Shown: positions 21,806-33,904 of the stretch, one piece after another
Layout: each line of letters begins with the position of its first letter
Numbering within the stretch: the stretch's first letter is position 1
NCBI GenBank assembly: GCA_030248215.1
Contig: JASANG010003765.1
Span: 248,001-312,000 of the forward strand
DNA from: Enoplolaimus lenunculus
Lineage: Eukaryota; Nematoda; Enoplea; Enoplida; Thoracostomopsidae
Direction: 5' to 3'
Length of the DNA stretch: 64,000 bases
Program-made: the position numbers and the translations under genes
The notes under the pieces: generated by a model
What the model was told of the DNA's origin: nothing
Seen by the model: the letters and a program-made list of their open reading frames with translations, nothing else
The model's database searches: none

Positions 21806-24800
21806 TTAACTAAGTAACGATTGTTTTACGTCACCATTTTCTATTCCGTTGAATAGCGTCAATTCTTGTTGTGTTTCAGTGTAATAATTGTCTTTTAGAG
21901 TTGAACTGTCATCCTAAAACAGAAATTTTAGCGATTTAACAACTGGATCCGTTCCACTTGAAGGCAGGTACGTTACCCGGATTTCATTTTGGAAGGCTAT
22001 AACTTCATCTAAATTATTTCAACGTGCGAGCGCTAACAAATGAAACTATTGCATAAAGCCACCGATTTCATTAATCGGATTTCCAATTTCGTATCTTGCA
22101 TTATAGTTGTTTACTATGAACGAATATCGCATACCTGTAAAGAGAATTCTTCAATCAATGGACGTTTTGCATCGAAATCACCGCTTGGTTCTCGGATTGA
22201 TTTACTATCATGTCGATATAAAATCCATTTTTCAGTGTCACTTGCGTTCCGCCATTGAAAATATGCCGATATTATTGCCGTGAATAAAAATATTCCGGCG
22301 CCATGCCAGACAAACATTATTGTGAGCCACATTACGTCTTGGTCAGGCTTGGCTGTTCGCCATGGATGCGAAGCGTTTGGAAACGGCGAAAAAATAAGGA
22401 ATGCAAGCTGAAAAGAACGCCTAAACGTTGTGTGCAGCTAACAGAAACGTAGCGATCCTAACATACCGGGAGGTGGATTGAATTTTTGAATGGGCAAGCG
22501 GTGATTGCACAAGCGACGCTAACACTTTTCATGGGCCTGAGGCGGGCAAAAATTTTATGGGCCTGAGGCGGTGAGTCAAATTGAGTCTCTTCGCAATAGA
22601 CTCACCGGGATTACGCAAATTGAGTCAAATTTCATTCCACCAGAGTCAAACGTGCGACTAAGAGAGTCGAAGTTGACTCTGACGAAGTCGAATTTGACTC
22701 AGTTTGTGCAGTCTATTAGAGCCTATTTCGGAGAGAGTCGTTCTGACTCCGTTTTCTGCAGTGTAGGCTTGTGTCCGGATATCCAAGGCTGAACAGATAA
22801 TATCCCGAAGTTTCAGCTTCAGTTTTGTGTTACAAAAACTTCAAAATTGAGAAATACTTATTCCAGTTTTGCTCAATTTGGACGGCATGAATCATGAGGC
22901 GGGAAATTACGCCCAGCTTCATTACAAAACCTTCGGTCACCGTTCAGCATCGATCTCTATTCCATCACTTTTAGGAGTCTAACGGTTGTTCTCAACTAAA
23001 CGAAGTTATTTTACACCGAAACAGTTCGATTTGAGTCGGTCAGCAATTTAGGGCTTAAAAAATTAGAGCGGCAAAGGCTTCTTGATTTAGAGGCACGTAC
23101 CTCTTGATTTAGAGGCGGAGGCTTCTTGATTTAAAAACCTAAGGGGGCGCTTGCGCCCTACTGTATTGACCCGCATAAGAGGGGGCTGATATTTATTTGG
23201 CCTCTCCAGAGGGTACCCCCCTTGTTATTTGGTTACGGACTGTTATTTATTTTTAACTTACGCTCCGCCACCCTTCGTTACTGATATATATCCGGTACTG
23301 CAACTATCCGTTGAATTAAATGTTCAATTGACTTGAGCGATAATAAAAGGTTATACTTAGGAATGTACTTTCAAAATTTAAGTACGCTTTAAAGTTTCGA
23401 ACTCAAATTATTTGGTCCTGGAGTCATTTATGTGCTGCAATTAGGGTTAATTGACATTTATGGACTCTAATTAGGGTTTAGGGACTGTATCCGCTTACGG
23501 ACTCTTATTAGGGATACGGACTCCTATTGATTCGGATCCAAAATGGGAACCCCCTTTTATTACCCCTCTTATTCGGGTCAATACAGTAGGCATAGCCCTG
23601 TTATTTATACCTGATAAAACCATGTCCCCTGAAATGTAACAAAGTACGCTCGAATAAGCTTCACATCGACGGCATTCGGCCTCAAAAATTCAAGACACGC
23701 CGCGAACACACAGCCAATAATCGTCAAAATCAACAGAACGTGCGCCTGTAAAAAATTCCAGGAGCAGCAATTGCTGTTTAGCAAGTCATATTTCATTAAT
23801 ACATATTCCAGTATTAGTTTTTTGTTAAAATTGTTTACGAAAAACTTTAACCAAAGCCCAAGCTTTTGCCTAAGCCTAAGCTTAAGCACTGATTGTAAAT
23901 ATAGAAGAGTGTACAAGAACCGATACGACAAAAATTATACGTGCTGCTTAAAATTAAAATTCCAATCCTTGTTTTAAAAACCTGCGAAAAAGCTAAAATT
24001 GAAACTTAGCAATTTTATATCTTTACCGTTCTTTCGAAATGTTCCTGATGTTGAATGTGAAAAAAGAATAGAATTCCTTCGCCCGCGAACGCAACAATCC
24101 CTGCGGCATAGTCCACACCTTTCGGCACCTAAATTGAAACAGAACCAAATAGCTATAAAAGGTCTACAAACATGTTATCTTAAGTAACTCCTATTGCTGC
24201 TAATATGGCAATATACATAGTTGTTTTAAAGTTAATGAATGGGCATGGAATAGGCCCACAACCTATGCTGAGAACATTAGTGTTCAGCTCATGCAGTGTC
24301 CAGTCATGACGTTGACGCAAGTGTCTACTCTGAAACGTTTTTATTTGGCAGTGTCTGGTTTGCTATGATAGGTTACCAATGAGGTCTAATTAGCAAAAGC
24401 TGCATTGTCCTGGTCCTTTAATAATCTTCAAGTTAAACTGTGAGATAATGTTTATAACGGTATCCAACGCACGATTGGCTAGCCACCCATACAGGGGCTA
24501 CTAATTGGTTTGATGTTAGCAAATAAAAATGTGTCTCATAACAGCACGTAATAAATCGCACCATTCAGAAAACAGTAATAATGCGGACGGGACGCCAATA
24601 AAAATGCGCTACGAAACTATTTACCAATCACTGCCCGAAATACATGAGTTAAAGTTTGTCATGAAGCTACTGAAACGCTTGAAGTTGTATCCTTGTTGGT
24701 AGTCTAAATTACGGTTAGAGTGAAATATAGATTGGTCTGATTTCCATATAATGCTCACAAGCTGTGAATTGTTTCAGCCAATAATAAAATCGTTGTTGAA

Positions 24801-26355
24801 GAAAAAACTATAAGGATATCTTAGTGTGTTTGTGGCGTAATATTCGTGGACAGTTTAAACGATATGTCGTTAAAAGGTAAAAAGCAATAAACTTACATAT
24901 GGACAGTGAGTGACAGCAAGGTCACAGGCCCCGAATAAGGCAAAAAGGGTATACATCGTAACGTGTTGAACATCAGGTGCAAAAATAAAGTGTGGAAAGA
25001 AATAGAAACTGCCGTACGTTTCAATCATAATGCCAACTACACAGCAACATATCTGTAAAGTTGAAATATATAGCAATTAATATTCTATTTGATCAATACA
25101 TAAGTATGATTTCGGGAGATTGTTCAACCCGATGTCAATATTTATTTACCTGATACGGTTTCTGTATATTTATACCCGTGCCATTCAGGTTTAAAATTAT
25201 ATTTATGCTTAGGGTTTAATTCATGCACAATCTTAAGTCAGGTTTACCTTCGGTTTCGCGAACGATTCAAAGTTTAGCTTTAGACTACAGCGGAGATTGC
25301 TAAGATACAAAAACTAGACCAGCACAGTGGGATCTTAATAGAAATTCTCTGACTATAGCTTGATATTTTAGGATGTTTAATTTTCTTGCACACAACTGTA
25401 TTGCTGCAAAATCAAGGACGGATTAGAGATCCAACGTCGATATCCCACCGGACTCACTCTATATTATAATTTTATAATTTGGTACAGAAATTGAATCACG
25501 GTCGGATTACGGAGGTGGGAGGATAACCATAATTATTTTATACAAAAGAGCTTAAAGTGATATATTTTAATAAAACAAATGGTACCAAAAGTACGAAACA
25601 TAATTTACGGCCCAGGGACTGTTCTAGATTTGTACTTAAAATTTTTTTCAACACACTCTTAGGGTGACACCGAATCCACAATTCAACCGAATTCGAACCA
25701 GAATCAGAATCTATTGCTAATTTGCTGAATGTGAATCAGAATCTTGTATGTTGCGAATTTCAAATATATATCTATAATCTGTTTCAGAATATCAACGCAA
25801 TGTCTGCAGGATACCTTTAAACGTTGTATATATTTCGTGCTCGACCTCAGTTCTGAGATTTGTGCCCTTCAACTATTGAATACAAAATTATCGTCTGGCT
25901 ATTTCGCTCGCTTTGCTCGCTTACACAGGCGTGGCGCAGAAACCCTTTTCATACCCTGATATATACGTACTAAATATATCTAAAGTCAGTTACCCCCTAA
26001 AAAATTCTCATTCCGATGCTATTCAAACGCTAAAACTTATGATAACCGATTGTATCACTAAATCAGTGAAGGATATACCTAATTACTAAAAAAGTGATTC
26101 AAATTTTACCATAACAATTGGTTCAATACAACGTGTCGGGCAGCAACTAAAAGGCGCCGTAATCCTCATCGTTAAGTCTTGCAGGTGAGAATCGTCTAAC
26201 GCTTGTTCGTCACTTGTTTGACTTTCAGTTGCTCGTTGTCGCCGCCGACGTCGCTGTTGATTAATGGCTCTTATACGAGCAATATGTATTGTCCACCAAA
26301 TGCCAAACATTGCAAAAAATGTGCCCGGCACTACATGACCCATAAATGTTCCCAT
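21806..26355 (-). CDS. TMEM45-family multi-pass membrane protein, complete, six exons
   Basis: Minus-strand exons: 26110-26355, 24897-25052, 24027-24128, 23611-23745, 22135-22407 and 21806-21913. All introns are GT-AG and phase 0, giving about 339 aa. The start MGTFMGHVVPGTFF aligns with the TMEM45A/B start (GNFKGHALPGSFF). Further matches are VQHVTMYTLFALFG to the WQHSTMYLFFAVSG segment, PKGVDYAAGIVAFAGEG to LGVDRLVMAVAVFMEG, FQGTWFYQ to LQGTWFWQ, and a conserved WH in the last membrane segment. This family (DUF716) has several transmembrane helices and poorly known function in membrane compartments. The first cytosolic loop carries an extra basic and acidic insert (about residues 30-65) compared with human TMEM45B, which explains the greater length (275 aa in human). 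Intron 4 contains two MITEs. The family call is very secure. Confidence 0.92.
22570..22764. mobile_element. GACTC-palindrome MITE, copy 2, in TMEM45 intron 4
   Basis: It shares with 4204-4414 the chain of 'gagtc/gactc' palindromes and the TGCAGTGT right end. The left terminus is not preserved. Confidence 0.6.
23159..23588 (+). mobile_element. ~430-bp MITE with TACTGTATTGACCC ends, in TMEM45 intron 4
   Basis: The left end is TACTGTATTGACCCGCATAA and the right end is the inverse (TTATTCGGGTCAATACAGTA). The flanking or terminal TA at both ends suggests TA-targeted insertion, as for Tc1/mariner-type elements. There is no transposase. Other copies are at 33390-33783, 35389-35812 and 48860-49258, with fragments near 5585, 34018-34217, 44510 and 48581. 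Confidence 0.75.
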
Positions 26356-26747
26356 TGTTTGATGAGAGATCGCAAAATGTAATTGGCAGTTAAATTTTAC
26401 AATGTTTGATGGTTGCAGTTCGCACGTGCGACGACTGAGGCTTGTTTTGCCTTAGCGGTTCACCATCGTGATTAACATGTATAGATTGCTATGTTGCAGC
26501 ATCCATGAAGTATTGTTCGGTTTAAATAAGATTTAAAGTCATTTTAGTGTTGATTCAATTGTGTTTCATAGCGTTGTAATTCATTTAAATAGTAAGACAA
26601 GGGCTCGTTAACTGTATTAATATGTTTCAGACATTTCCATCATGTTTCCAAGCCTGAAAAACAGCTGCCTATAACATACTGCAACGATGTGTGACGATAC
26701 AAATGATTAAATTTTTCTTGCTGAAAACACAACACTGTTGTTGAACA
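26356..26747. promoter_or_regulatory. Upstream region of the TMEM45-like gene (likely promoter side)
   Basis: About 390 bp between the start codon and the next MITE. No TATA box or initiator is convincing; assigned by position only. Confidence 0.3.
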
Positions 26748-26939
26748 CAGTGCCGAAGCAGACAGGGGTGGGGGCTCACCTCAAACTCTAGGGTGGTGGC
26801 CCCCAAACTTAAGAGCGAAGCGAGCGAGAAGCTCGACGCATTTTAAAACTTTGTCAGTTTTTTGTTGCAACCGGATATGGTGGGGCCACTTTAGGGGGAC
26901 CCCCAAATGCGGGTATGGATAGTGGCTGCTCCGGTCCTG
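26748..26939. mobile_element. GC-rich hAT-like MITE, copy 2
   Basis: Starts CAGTGCCGAAGCAG and ends GCTGCTCCGGTCCTG. Same interior as 2053-2240, including 'agcgaagcgagcgagaagc'. Confidence 0.7.
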
Positions 26940-27944
26940 GTTAAACACACAACGTCGTGTTCAACTGCAAATCAATTCTGTTGGCCCCAATATAAATATA
27001 ACGTGCCCTGGTACACTCCGGAAACCTTTAAAATATCTGGTATAGCGCCACCAGACCCGTACCCAGAGTGGTGTCGGGGGAGGGGAGTCTCCGCCCCCCC
27101 TTGGAACAACTTCAGCCCGGCTAGAATATTTTCAACCTTGGATGTCAGTCATTAAAACCCTTGTATGCCCTTATGAAAAATGTTTTGCCCCCTCCTAGCA
27201 CGGAGAGCTGCCTATGTGCCTTATCGCCACCTAATCTTATGGTTTGTCTACTCAAAAATATTCGAAATAGAACGTATATCGATTGTCTTGATCAGATACG
27301 TTAAATTCAATTCAACGTACCTAAATTTCCACTTCTGTTAAACGAAACGTTCACCAAGGTTTAGGACCTTTTAAGGGAGACTCAGAGGATATACATTTCT
27401 GCCCAGAATTCTTTCAGATGAGAAATGTATAGACACGTTTCCGAATCCTTCGATCTATCTTTGCCCGATTAACTCGATCACATTGAAAATGCTCATAAAG
27501 TAAAAATACTTGTATTCGAAAATCGATGCAATATAACGAATCATATACCATACCCATGTAATTGAAATAACTAAATCTTATTAAATCGGAGTCCAATGCT
27601 ACGTTTAACCATACCAGCAAGTTGGATACTGGTTTATGTTCAAAGCGTAACCCTATTCTTCATTGAATGCATTTGAACTCAATCTTGTTTGCAATTTGTA
27701 TAGCGCATGTGATTATCGCATATATGAGATTGAATCAAGGTCATTATGCGCCCTAAAGATCAATTTCAAAATTGTGAACGGCTCCACATGGATTCAGCTT
27801 GCTCTTAATGACCCACACTATTCGCAATTGAAATATTTTCTTGGGCACAGTTGCACAGTCCCAAAATTTTCACAATAAACTTCGATCATTAATACACAAC
27901 ACAAATTTTAAACCCAAGAGAGTCAGTGTTTTCTATTTTTATTA
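26940..27944. other. Unassigned stretch
   Basis: A GC-richer patch at 27045-27110 ('cccgtacccagagtgg...gggg') resembles degraded hAT-type ends. Otherwise AT-rich with no supported gene. Confidence 0.3.
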
Positions 27945-28020
27945 TATATATGTATATTATATATATAATATATATTATATATATTATATATTTTATATAT
28001 ATTTATATATATATATATAG
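27945..28020. repeat. AT microsatellite flanking the Penelope-like element
   Basis: A run of TATA-type repeats on the left of the palindromic element. A shorter TA run (30003-30024) lies on the right, so the element may have inserted in or near a TA tract. Confidence 0.75.
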
Positions 28021-28034
28021 TGAATATAAGATAA

Positions 28035-30009
28035 TATAAAGTAACAAAACCAGCCAAGCATAAAACACGATAACAAAGTATACTAGCGAACTAGGTAAAA
28101 ACTTTAAACAAGTAAGAATTAGACTGAATATTCAAATTAGGTTCTTTTTTTCTAATATAGGCAGCTTCTAAAATTTGTAAAGCTAGATTAGAAAAATAAG
28201 AATTGCTTTTTGGCCAAGAATTTAAAATTTTAAAGTCTTGTATTGCACATGAATGCTGAAGTTGAGAACAATGTATAGAAATCGCCGAACTAAGTTTAAC
28301 TGAAGATGTAGTTTTCAGGTGTGTTCGATCGGAGACCTGGCAATGTTCGCAAACACGTCGGTAGAGTTGGCGATTTGATGTGTTTGACTTCATATAGTCA
28401 GGAATGCGATCTTTGAATGAAAACATTTGGGATAATCTATTACCACTAACAACACTACTCTAACTGAAATATTAAACTTTCCAAGGTACTTCTTAAATAT
28501 TTACCTAAACCTGCCTTCAGCCTCGCTGAGTGGGAGCCGAAAAACGGAAGCTTAAGAACCAAAAATTTTTCCGGAGTATTAGTTACCTCTTGGTTTGTTG
28601 AGCCTGTGCCGGAGGAAGCACCTTCGATGTTTTGACTGGTAGTTTGCTCCTGCGAGGCATGTTCGACAGTGTTATTACTATTGGATTGCGCGTTTGCTGA
28701 GCTAGCAGTTGGAGAGATCAATGAATTCGAGACCTGCAAGTTATGATCAGTTTGAGTCAAGAGATTATTAAAATCGTAATTCAAAAAAAAGCTTTAAAGA
28801 ACTAGGGAAAATAGAAAATTTAAATCTTTTGGATAAAAATTCAAGCATAGTTTTATCAACAATTTTAATAGGAAAACCATTAGTTATAAAGAGATCACGT
28901 AAAAACTCAATTTCACTTTTAATGTTTCGGTGGTTCGAACAGATAGCAAAACACCGAAGCATTAAACAATGTATCCTAAAATTTAACTCTTTTTTACCTC
29001 TACAATATAAAACTAATCTTATACATTGTTTAATGTTTCGGTGTTTTGCTATCTGTTCGAACCACCGAAACATTAAAAGTGAAATTGAGTTTTTACGTGA
29101 TCTCTTTATAACTAATGGTTTTCCTATTAAAATTGTTGATAAAACTATGCTTGAATTTTTATCCAAAAGATTTAAATTTTCTATTTTCCCTAGTTCTTTA
29201 AAGCTTTTTTTGAATTACGATTTTAATAATCTCTTGACTCAAACTGATCATAACTTGCAGGTCTCGAATTCATTGATCTCTCCAACTGCTAGCTCAGCAA
29301 ACGCGCAATCCAATAGTAATAACACTGTCGAACATGCCTCGCAGGAGCAAACTACCAGTCAAAACATCGAAGGTGCTTCCTCCGGCACAGGCTCAACAAA
29401 CCAAGAGGTAACTAATACTCCGGAAAAATTTTTGGTTCTTAAGCTTCCGTTTTTCGGCTCCCACTCAGCGAGGCTGAAGGCAGGTTTAGGAAAATTATTT
29501 AAGAAGTACCTTGGAAAGTTTAATATTTCAGTTAGAGTAGTGTTTGTTAGTGGTAATAGATTATCCCAAATGTTTTCATTCAAAGATCGCATTCCTGACT
29601 ATATGAAGTCAAACATCGTCTACGAATTTTCTTGTCCTGATTGTCAATCAGGCTATATTGGCTCATCAAATCGCCAACTCTACGGACGTGTTTGCGAACA
29701 TTGCCAGGTCTCCGATCGAACACACCTGAAAACTACATCTTCAGTTAAACTTAGTTCGGCGATTTCTATACATTGTTCTCAACTTCAGCATTCATGTGCA
29801 ATACAAGACTTTAAAATTTTAAATTCTTGGCCAAAAAGCAATTCTTACTTTTCTAATCTAGCTTTACAAATTTTAGAAGCTGCCTATATTAGAAAAAAAG
29901 AACCTAATTTGAATATTCAGTCTAATTCTTACTTGTTTAAAGTTTTTACCTAGTTCGCTAGTATACTTTGTTATCGTGTTTTATTGTTGGCTGGTTTTGT
30001 TACTTTATA
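28035..30009. mobile_element. Penelope-like element, 5'-truncated, in head-to-head inverted arrangement
   Basis: The right arm (about 28976-30009, plus strand) and the left arm (28035 to about 28976, minus strand) are near-identical inverted copies around a ~45-bp spacer. The left arm is about 46 bp shorter, mainly from one ~48-bp deletion that removes the core of the GIY-YIG motif. The right arm encodes the end of a Penelope-type reverse transcriptase (FRCFAICSNHRNIKSEIEFL thumb-like segment) followed by a GIY-YIG endonuclease domain. Inverted, 5'-truncated partner copies are a known insertion structure for this retroelement class. The high arm identity points to a recent event. Confidence 0.85.
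28976..29953 (+). CDS. Penelope-like RT C-terminus plus GIY-YIG endonuclease (5'-truncated)
   Basis: About 325 codons, open to a TAG at 29951-29953, with no natural start because the upstream reverse-transcriptase part is missing. The order is: RT C-terminal 'thumb' (LPLQYKTNLIHCLMFRCFAI and EIEFLRDLFITNGFP); a Ser/Gln/Asn-rich linker; a segment LVLKLPFFG that precedes the nuclease in Penelope-like proteins; and the GIY-YIG domain with IVYEFSCPDCQSGYIG and RVCEH. In this class the first motif is often YxF-type followed by YIG, as here. Upstream in-frame codons 28829-28975 are only the mirror of the left arm and not part of the true protein. Confidence 0.8.
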   Translation, partial: LKFNSFLPLQYKTNLIHCLMFRCFAICSNHRNIKSEIEFLRDLFITNGFPIKIVDKTMLEFLSKRFKFSIFPSSLKLFLNYDFNNLLTQTDHNLQVSNSLISPTASSANAQSNSNNTVEHASQEQTTSQNIEGASSGTGSTNQEVTNTPEKFLVLKLPFFGSHSARLKAGLGKLFKKYLGKFNISVRVVFVSGNRLSQMFSFKDRIPDYMKSNIVYEFSCPDCQSGYIGSSNRQLYGRVCEHCQVSDRTHLKTTSSVKLSSAISIHCSQLQHSCAIQDFKILNSWPKSNSYFSNLALQILEAAYIRKKEPNLNIQSNSYLFKVFT

Positions 30010-30025
30010 TATATATATATAATAT

Positions 30026-30946
30026 CAGGGTGCAACCGGATATGCGATTCCGGCTCCGATATTTTAACTTGCCGGATATTGTTTTTACAAAACTTAAAAA
30101 ATATATACCATCATTTATATTTATGCGAAATACCATCGGACTGACTGACTTACTTTTACATATTTTTTCTGTTACACAGTAGATTTTTGAATGTGATAGG
30201 TTACAGTAACACTGAAAAATCAGCAGGACAATTCTATTATTTCTTAGACTAAGCCAAAGTTCAGCGTAAAAATGGGTCTATAAATAAGTAAACAAAAATA
30301 ATAACTTGTTTCCGAGCCACGGATGGGCGGAGACCGATATTGAAAAGTTTCGGTCTCGGTCAACTTCTGGTCATCACCGAAAACAAAATTTTCAAAAGAA
30401 ATTATTTCTACAGTCGGTTCCAAACCAACGAGACCCAAGAAACCGAGACTTGCCAAACACCGAGACTTGCTGAGACTGAGACCCTGGCTCCCATACCTGA
30501 TCTTAGTCACCTTAGACCTACAGAAAACTCGATTGCCTTAAAGGGAACATGAGCCAAGTGAATATTGCAACTGAACGCAACGCTACAAAAACATAGAGAA
30601 TAGTATGATAATGGTTGTTGTTGAAGTGTTAAAAATGCATCAGTGTGAGATGTTAAACTTTGTTACATAAACGCTTTGGGTACCTTAAGCAACGGAAGGA
30701 AAATTTGTAAGCTCCGCTCTGATATGTGAATGCAATCCAGTGTAAAATTTGAATTCATAATCCGGCTCCGGTCCGATACTATATTATCCGGCTCCGGTTC
30801 CGGCCCGATACTATATTACTCGGCTCCGGCTCCGGCCCGATACTATATTATTCGGCTCCGGTTCCGGCCCGATACTATATTATTCGGCTCCGGCTCCGGC
30901 CCGATACTATATTATCCGGCTCCGGCTTCGGCTCCGTCAGTTTTGG
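30026..30946. mobile_element. CAGGGTGCAACC-family remnant, with a nested 'ccgagac' segment
   Basis: A left terminus CAGGGTGCAACCGG is at 30026, and CCGG-rich sequence of the same family is at 30760-30946. Between them, at about 30310-30505, lies a separate segment with inverted 'gtttcggtctcggtc' and 'gagactgagacc' words. I cannot fix a right terminus, so this is a composite of remnants. Confidence 0.35.
30762..30946. repeat. 32-bp minisatellite (CCGGCTCCGG...GATACTATATTA)
   Basis: Between five and six direct copies of a ~32-bp unit, each 'cggctccggytccggcccga' followed by 'tactatatta'. Units differ at one or two positions (GGTTCC versus GGCTCC). Confidence 0.85.
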
Positions 30947-30999
30947 CATCCGTTTCGTTTCATATTTCATGTACGAACAGTTTTACATTTTGTGGCGAA

Positions 31000-32799
31000 C
31001 CATATTTGCAGGAGACAATAGGATAGCCTATCTTATAAATTAGGTGGCGTCATTCATTAGGCTGAATTTATATTGAACCAAAAACAAACTCAAGTGTTAT
31101 GATTTTGAATGTATCGCCGACAAAATCGTCAGCTTTGCATGTATAAAATGTGACGCGAACACTCTAGCAATTTCATACGCTCTTGTAATACCAAATTTTT
31201 TCAATGCATAACCGGATGTTGAATTTACAATTACGCTCGTATTGCAAGATGTTAGAACCATAATAATATTGGATTGTTCCTGAAAACTAGAGTTTGCTGT
31301 CATCGTGGTTAAAGCGATCACAACCAGAATTATGGGTTTATGTACAGTTTCCCTTTCACTCCTGTCAGGATTAAGGTTTAGATTTCGGAAAACTACCTAA
31401 GCCTAAACCTTTGGCTAAGTCTACATCTACGCCTAAGTCTGAGGCTGAGCTTTTAGCCTAAGCCATTTATTGCCATCAGGCGTCGTCCTATATTGCGCGG
31501 CATCGTCCGGCACCATACTGCAATGCACATAAATTGCTGCATATCACCGCACCGCACAGAAAATTTGTAAACAAAAATTTGTTGATTTCCTATGGGCTCG
31601 GCGTCGCCTGACGTAGGACGGCGCCTCAAGACAAGTATTGCGCTACCCTATACTCCATAACGCACAAAGGCAGCATATGGTTTTTACTCATAGTAATACC
31701 TTTCGCCACAAGCTTAAGCCAAAGCCTAAACCTAAGCATAAGCCAAAAAAGACTTGTACCATTTCATGCGATAAATTTATAATAATTCTTCTCAGAAAAC
31801 GCCACTTAAGGTGTCAAATAAACATTTCGTTAAACCATGTACAAGTAGAGATACTCCAATTAGCTCCCGCGCAAATACACGAACACAACCATGTCATTTC
31901 AGTGCGAACCTTTTGAACTCGAAACACGGCGGCAAACAACAAACGCGTTTTGTATTTTTACCTCACACGTACAAGCCAAGCCGGTAGCCAGGATTTGGTT
32001 TTGGGAGGGTATCATCCTAAATTAAAGGTTTTTTGGCCAGCCAACGTAGCGAGCGAGAATCGTTTTGTACTCTAGGATCCAGTAGGTTTTATTTTAGTGC
32101 GGATATGTTTTTACGCCTTAACTCTTCAACGTTTCAAACGAATGCCCCTATGTCCTTGTATACGTAACTGGTACAAGCTCAAAATGGGCTTTTCTATATG
32201 CGACATAGCTATTTCCTACAACCGGCAGTACTTGTGATAAATAAAGTTTTCCGTTGCGACTGTAGTGGCCCAACACCAAATAGTTAGCTAGCTCTCTATG
32301 GAAGGTAAACCAACGATTAAGTAAAACGACCGCACACCGTTTTGCGGACTTTGATAAGGCTAGCAGTCGCTGTATCTTTGCGATTCCTATGATAATAAAT
32401 TATTTCATCAGTTGCTCAAACGTGGCGTTAACAATGGAATATGCGCTTACACCATCAACAACTGGTTTTTCCTACATCCTGAAAATTTTCAAGTAGAATT
32501 CCTGTGTCATCCCAACTGAAGAAAACTAAAATTTCTGTCAAAAATCGCATAAGGGCGATTGAACCTTTAACCACCTGGCTACGCCCGTGGACTGAACTGA
32601 TTTTTTTGTGCGGGTTGACCAATAAACTTAATAGGCTGGGGCTCACGCGTGTCTGTGTATACCAATTCATTCTCTGTGAATCAAACCAAACCACATTTTA
32701 AAGCATTTCAGAGCTGTTATTTGTGGCTGCCTTGAATGACATCGAATTAGTCTAAAATCATCAAAAAATACAGTGTCATCCTTATTCTTTAATGAGAAC
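31000..32799. other. Intergenic with scattered repeats
   Basis: A minus-strand open stretch (31097 to about 31400) with a hydrophobic then polar profile may be an exon, but I recognise nothing in it. At 31482-31645 a GC-rich segment has inverted GGCGTCGTCCTA and TAGGACGGCGCC words; relatives are at 11405-11460, 11830-11895 and 44462-44480. TTAGGC-type words occur at about 31370-31470 and 31710-31750. Confidence 0.3.
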
Positions 32800-32805
32800 A
32801 GGGCC

Positions 32806-32991
32806 GGATCGTTTTCCGGAGGTGCTGTAGCAGAGTCAGCTTAAGCTCTGGACTATAATTTTTGTTTACGCTTAGGCTTAGGTTTAGAAATAGGCTCATC
32901 CTTACGCTTACGCTTAGGCTTAGGCTTTGATTTTAGGCTTTGGAATACGCTTATACTACTGTTCCGACCCTGTTCTATACATGGGCCCTTT
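32806..32991 (-). mobile_element. TTAGGC-rich MITE, inverted copy
   Basis: Left end 'aacagggccggatcgttttcc' split over the start; a long run of GCTTAGG/GCTTACG hexamers; right end 'ccctgttctatacatgggcc'-type. Same family as 20966-21126, in reverse orientation. Confidence 0.65.
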
Positions 32992-33389
32992 AACGTGTGG
33001 ATTCGAGTCTAATCACAACTGTCTCAGAATTGGTGTTGAAACATTTTTAATTTTTAATGATTTCTTTGTGCTGGCAGGCAGCTGTTATGCTGGCAAATTT
33101 TAAGACCTTGCGGTTACAAATCCAAGTAAGCATAAAACGAAAAAATCTGTCCATTTAATAGTGTCATTTTAGACTGCTTTTTTATTCTATTACTAGAGCC
33201 ACATTAGCCACATTGCAATCTTAACGTTCACAGCATTGGTGTGATAAAGTAAGTAAACATCTGTTGCCTGTTGAGACAACCCACGATTAACTTTGGTGCC
33301 CCGTTCGAATTTAAGCCTAAGTTTATTTCGCTGAATTACAAAATCTATTTAAGATAGTTTAGACTGAATGATTTTTCGATGTGCAGACT

Positions 33390-33783
33390 TACTGTAGTTA
33401 CTCGAATAACATGGAGACCGATATTTATTTGATCTCTCCAGAAAGTACCCCCCAGTTATTCGGTTACGGACAGTTATTTATTTTTAACCAGATCTCCGCC
33501 ATCCTTCGTTACTGATATATCCGGTATTGCAACTATCAGTTGAATTAAACGTGTGTTGTATCAAAAGCATTCGCGAGGTAAGGTTATACTCGCGAATGTA
33601 CTTTCAAACCTAAAGTACGCTTTAAAATCTCGAACTGAACTTTTTTGTCCTGTAGTCGTTTATATACTACAATTTTGATAATTGACATTTGTGGACTTTT
33701 ATTAGCGATACGGACTCGTATTGATTGAAACTCAAAATGGACACCCTCTCTTATTACCGCCTCTCATGTTGGTTACTACTGTA
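33390..33783 (+). mobile_element. CTGTATTGACCC-family MITE, diverged copy
   Basis: TACTGTAGTTACTCGAATAA at the left and 'gttggttactactgta' at the right. The interior follows the 23159-23588 copy (CTCTCCAG, GTACCCCC, GGTTACGGAC, TCCGCCA). Confidence 0.65.
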
Positions 33784-33904
33784 AGTGTTATTACGCACAC
33801 CCTCTAGTGCCGCTGGGAGGTCCATAGTCCTTGTGCCCCTATTTTTCACGCCAATGATTCACAAGATAATGACAAAGTTCAAAAGCACTTTAAAACCACA
33901 GCTC

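Noticed and set aside
28829-28975. In-frame upstream extension of the Penelope-like frame starting MDKNSS
   Set aside because: It is the reverse complement of the right arm (mirror sequence in the palindrome), so it is not natural N-terminal protein.
31097-31400. Minus-strand open stretch with a hydrophobic segment
   Set aside because: No recognised domain, no convincing acceptor or donor, and the upstream edge runs into TTAGGC-type repeat.
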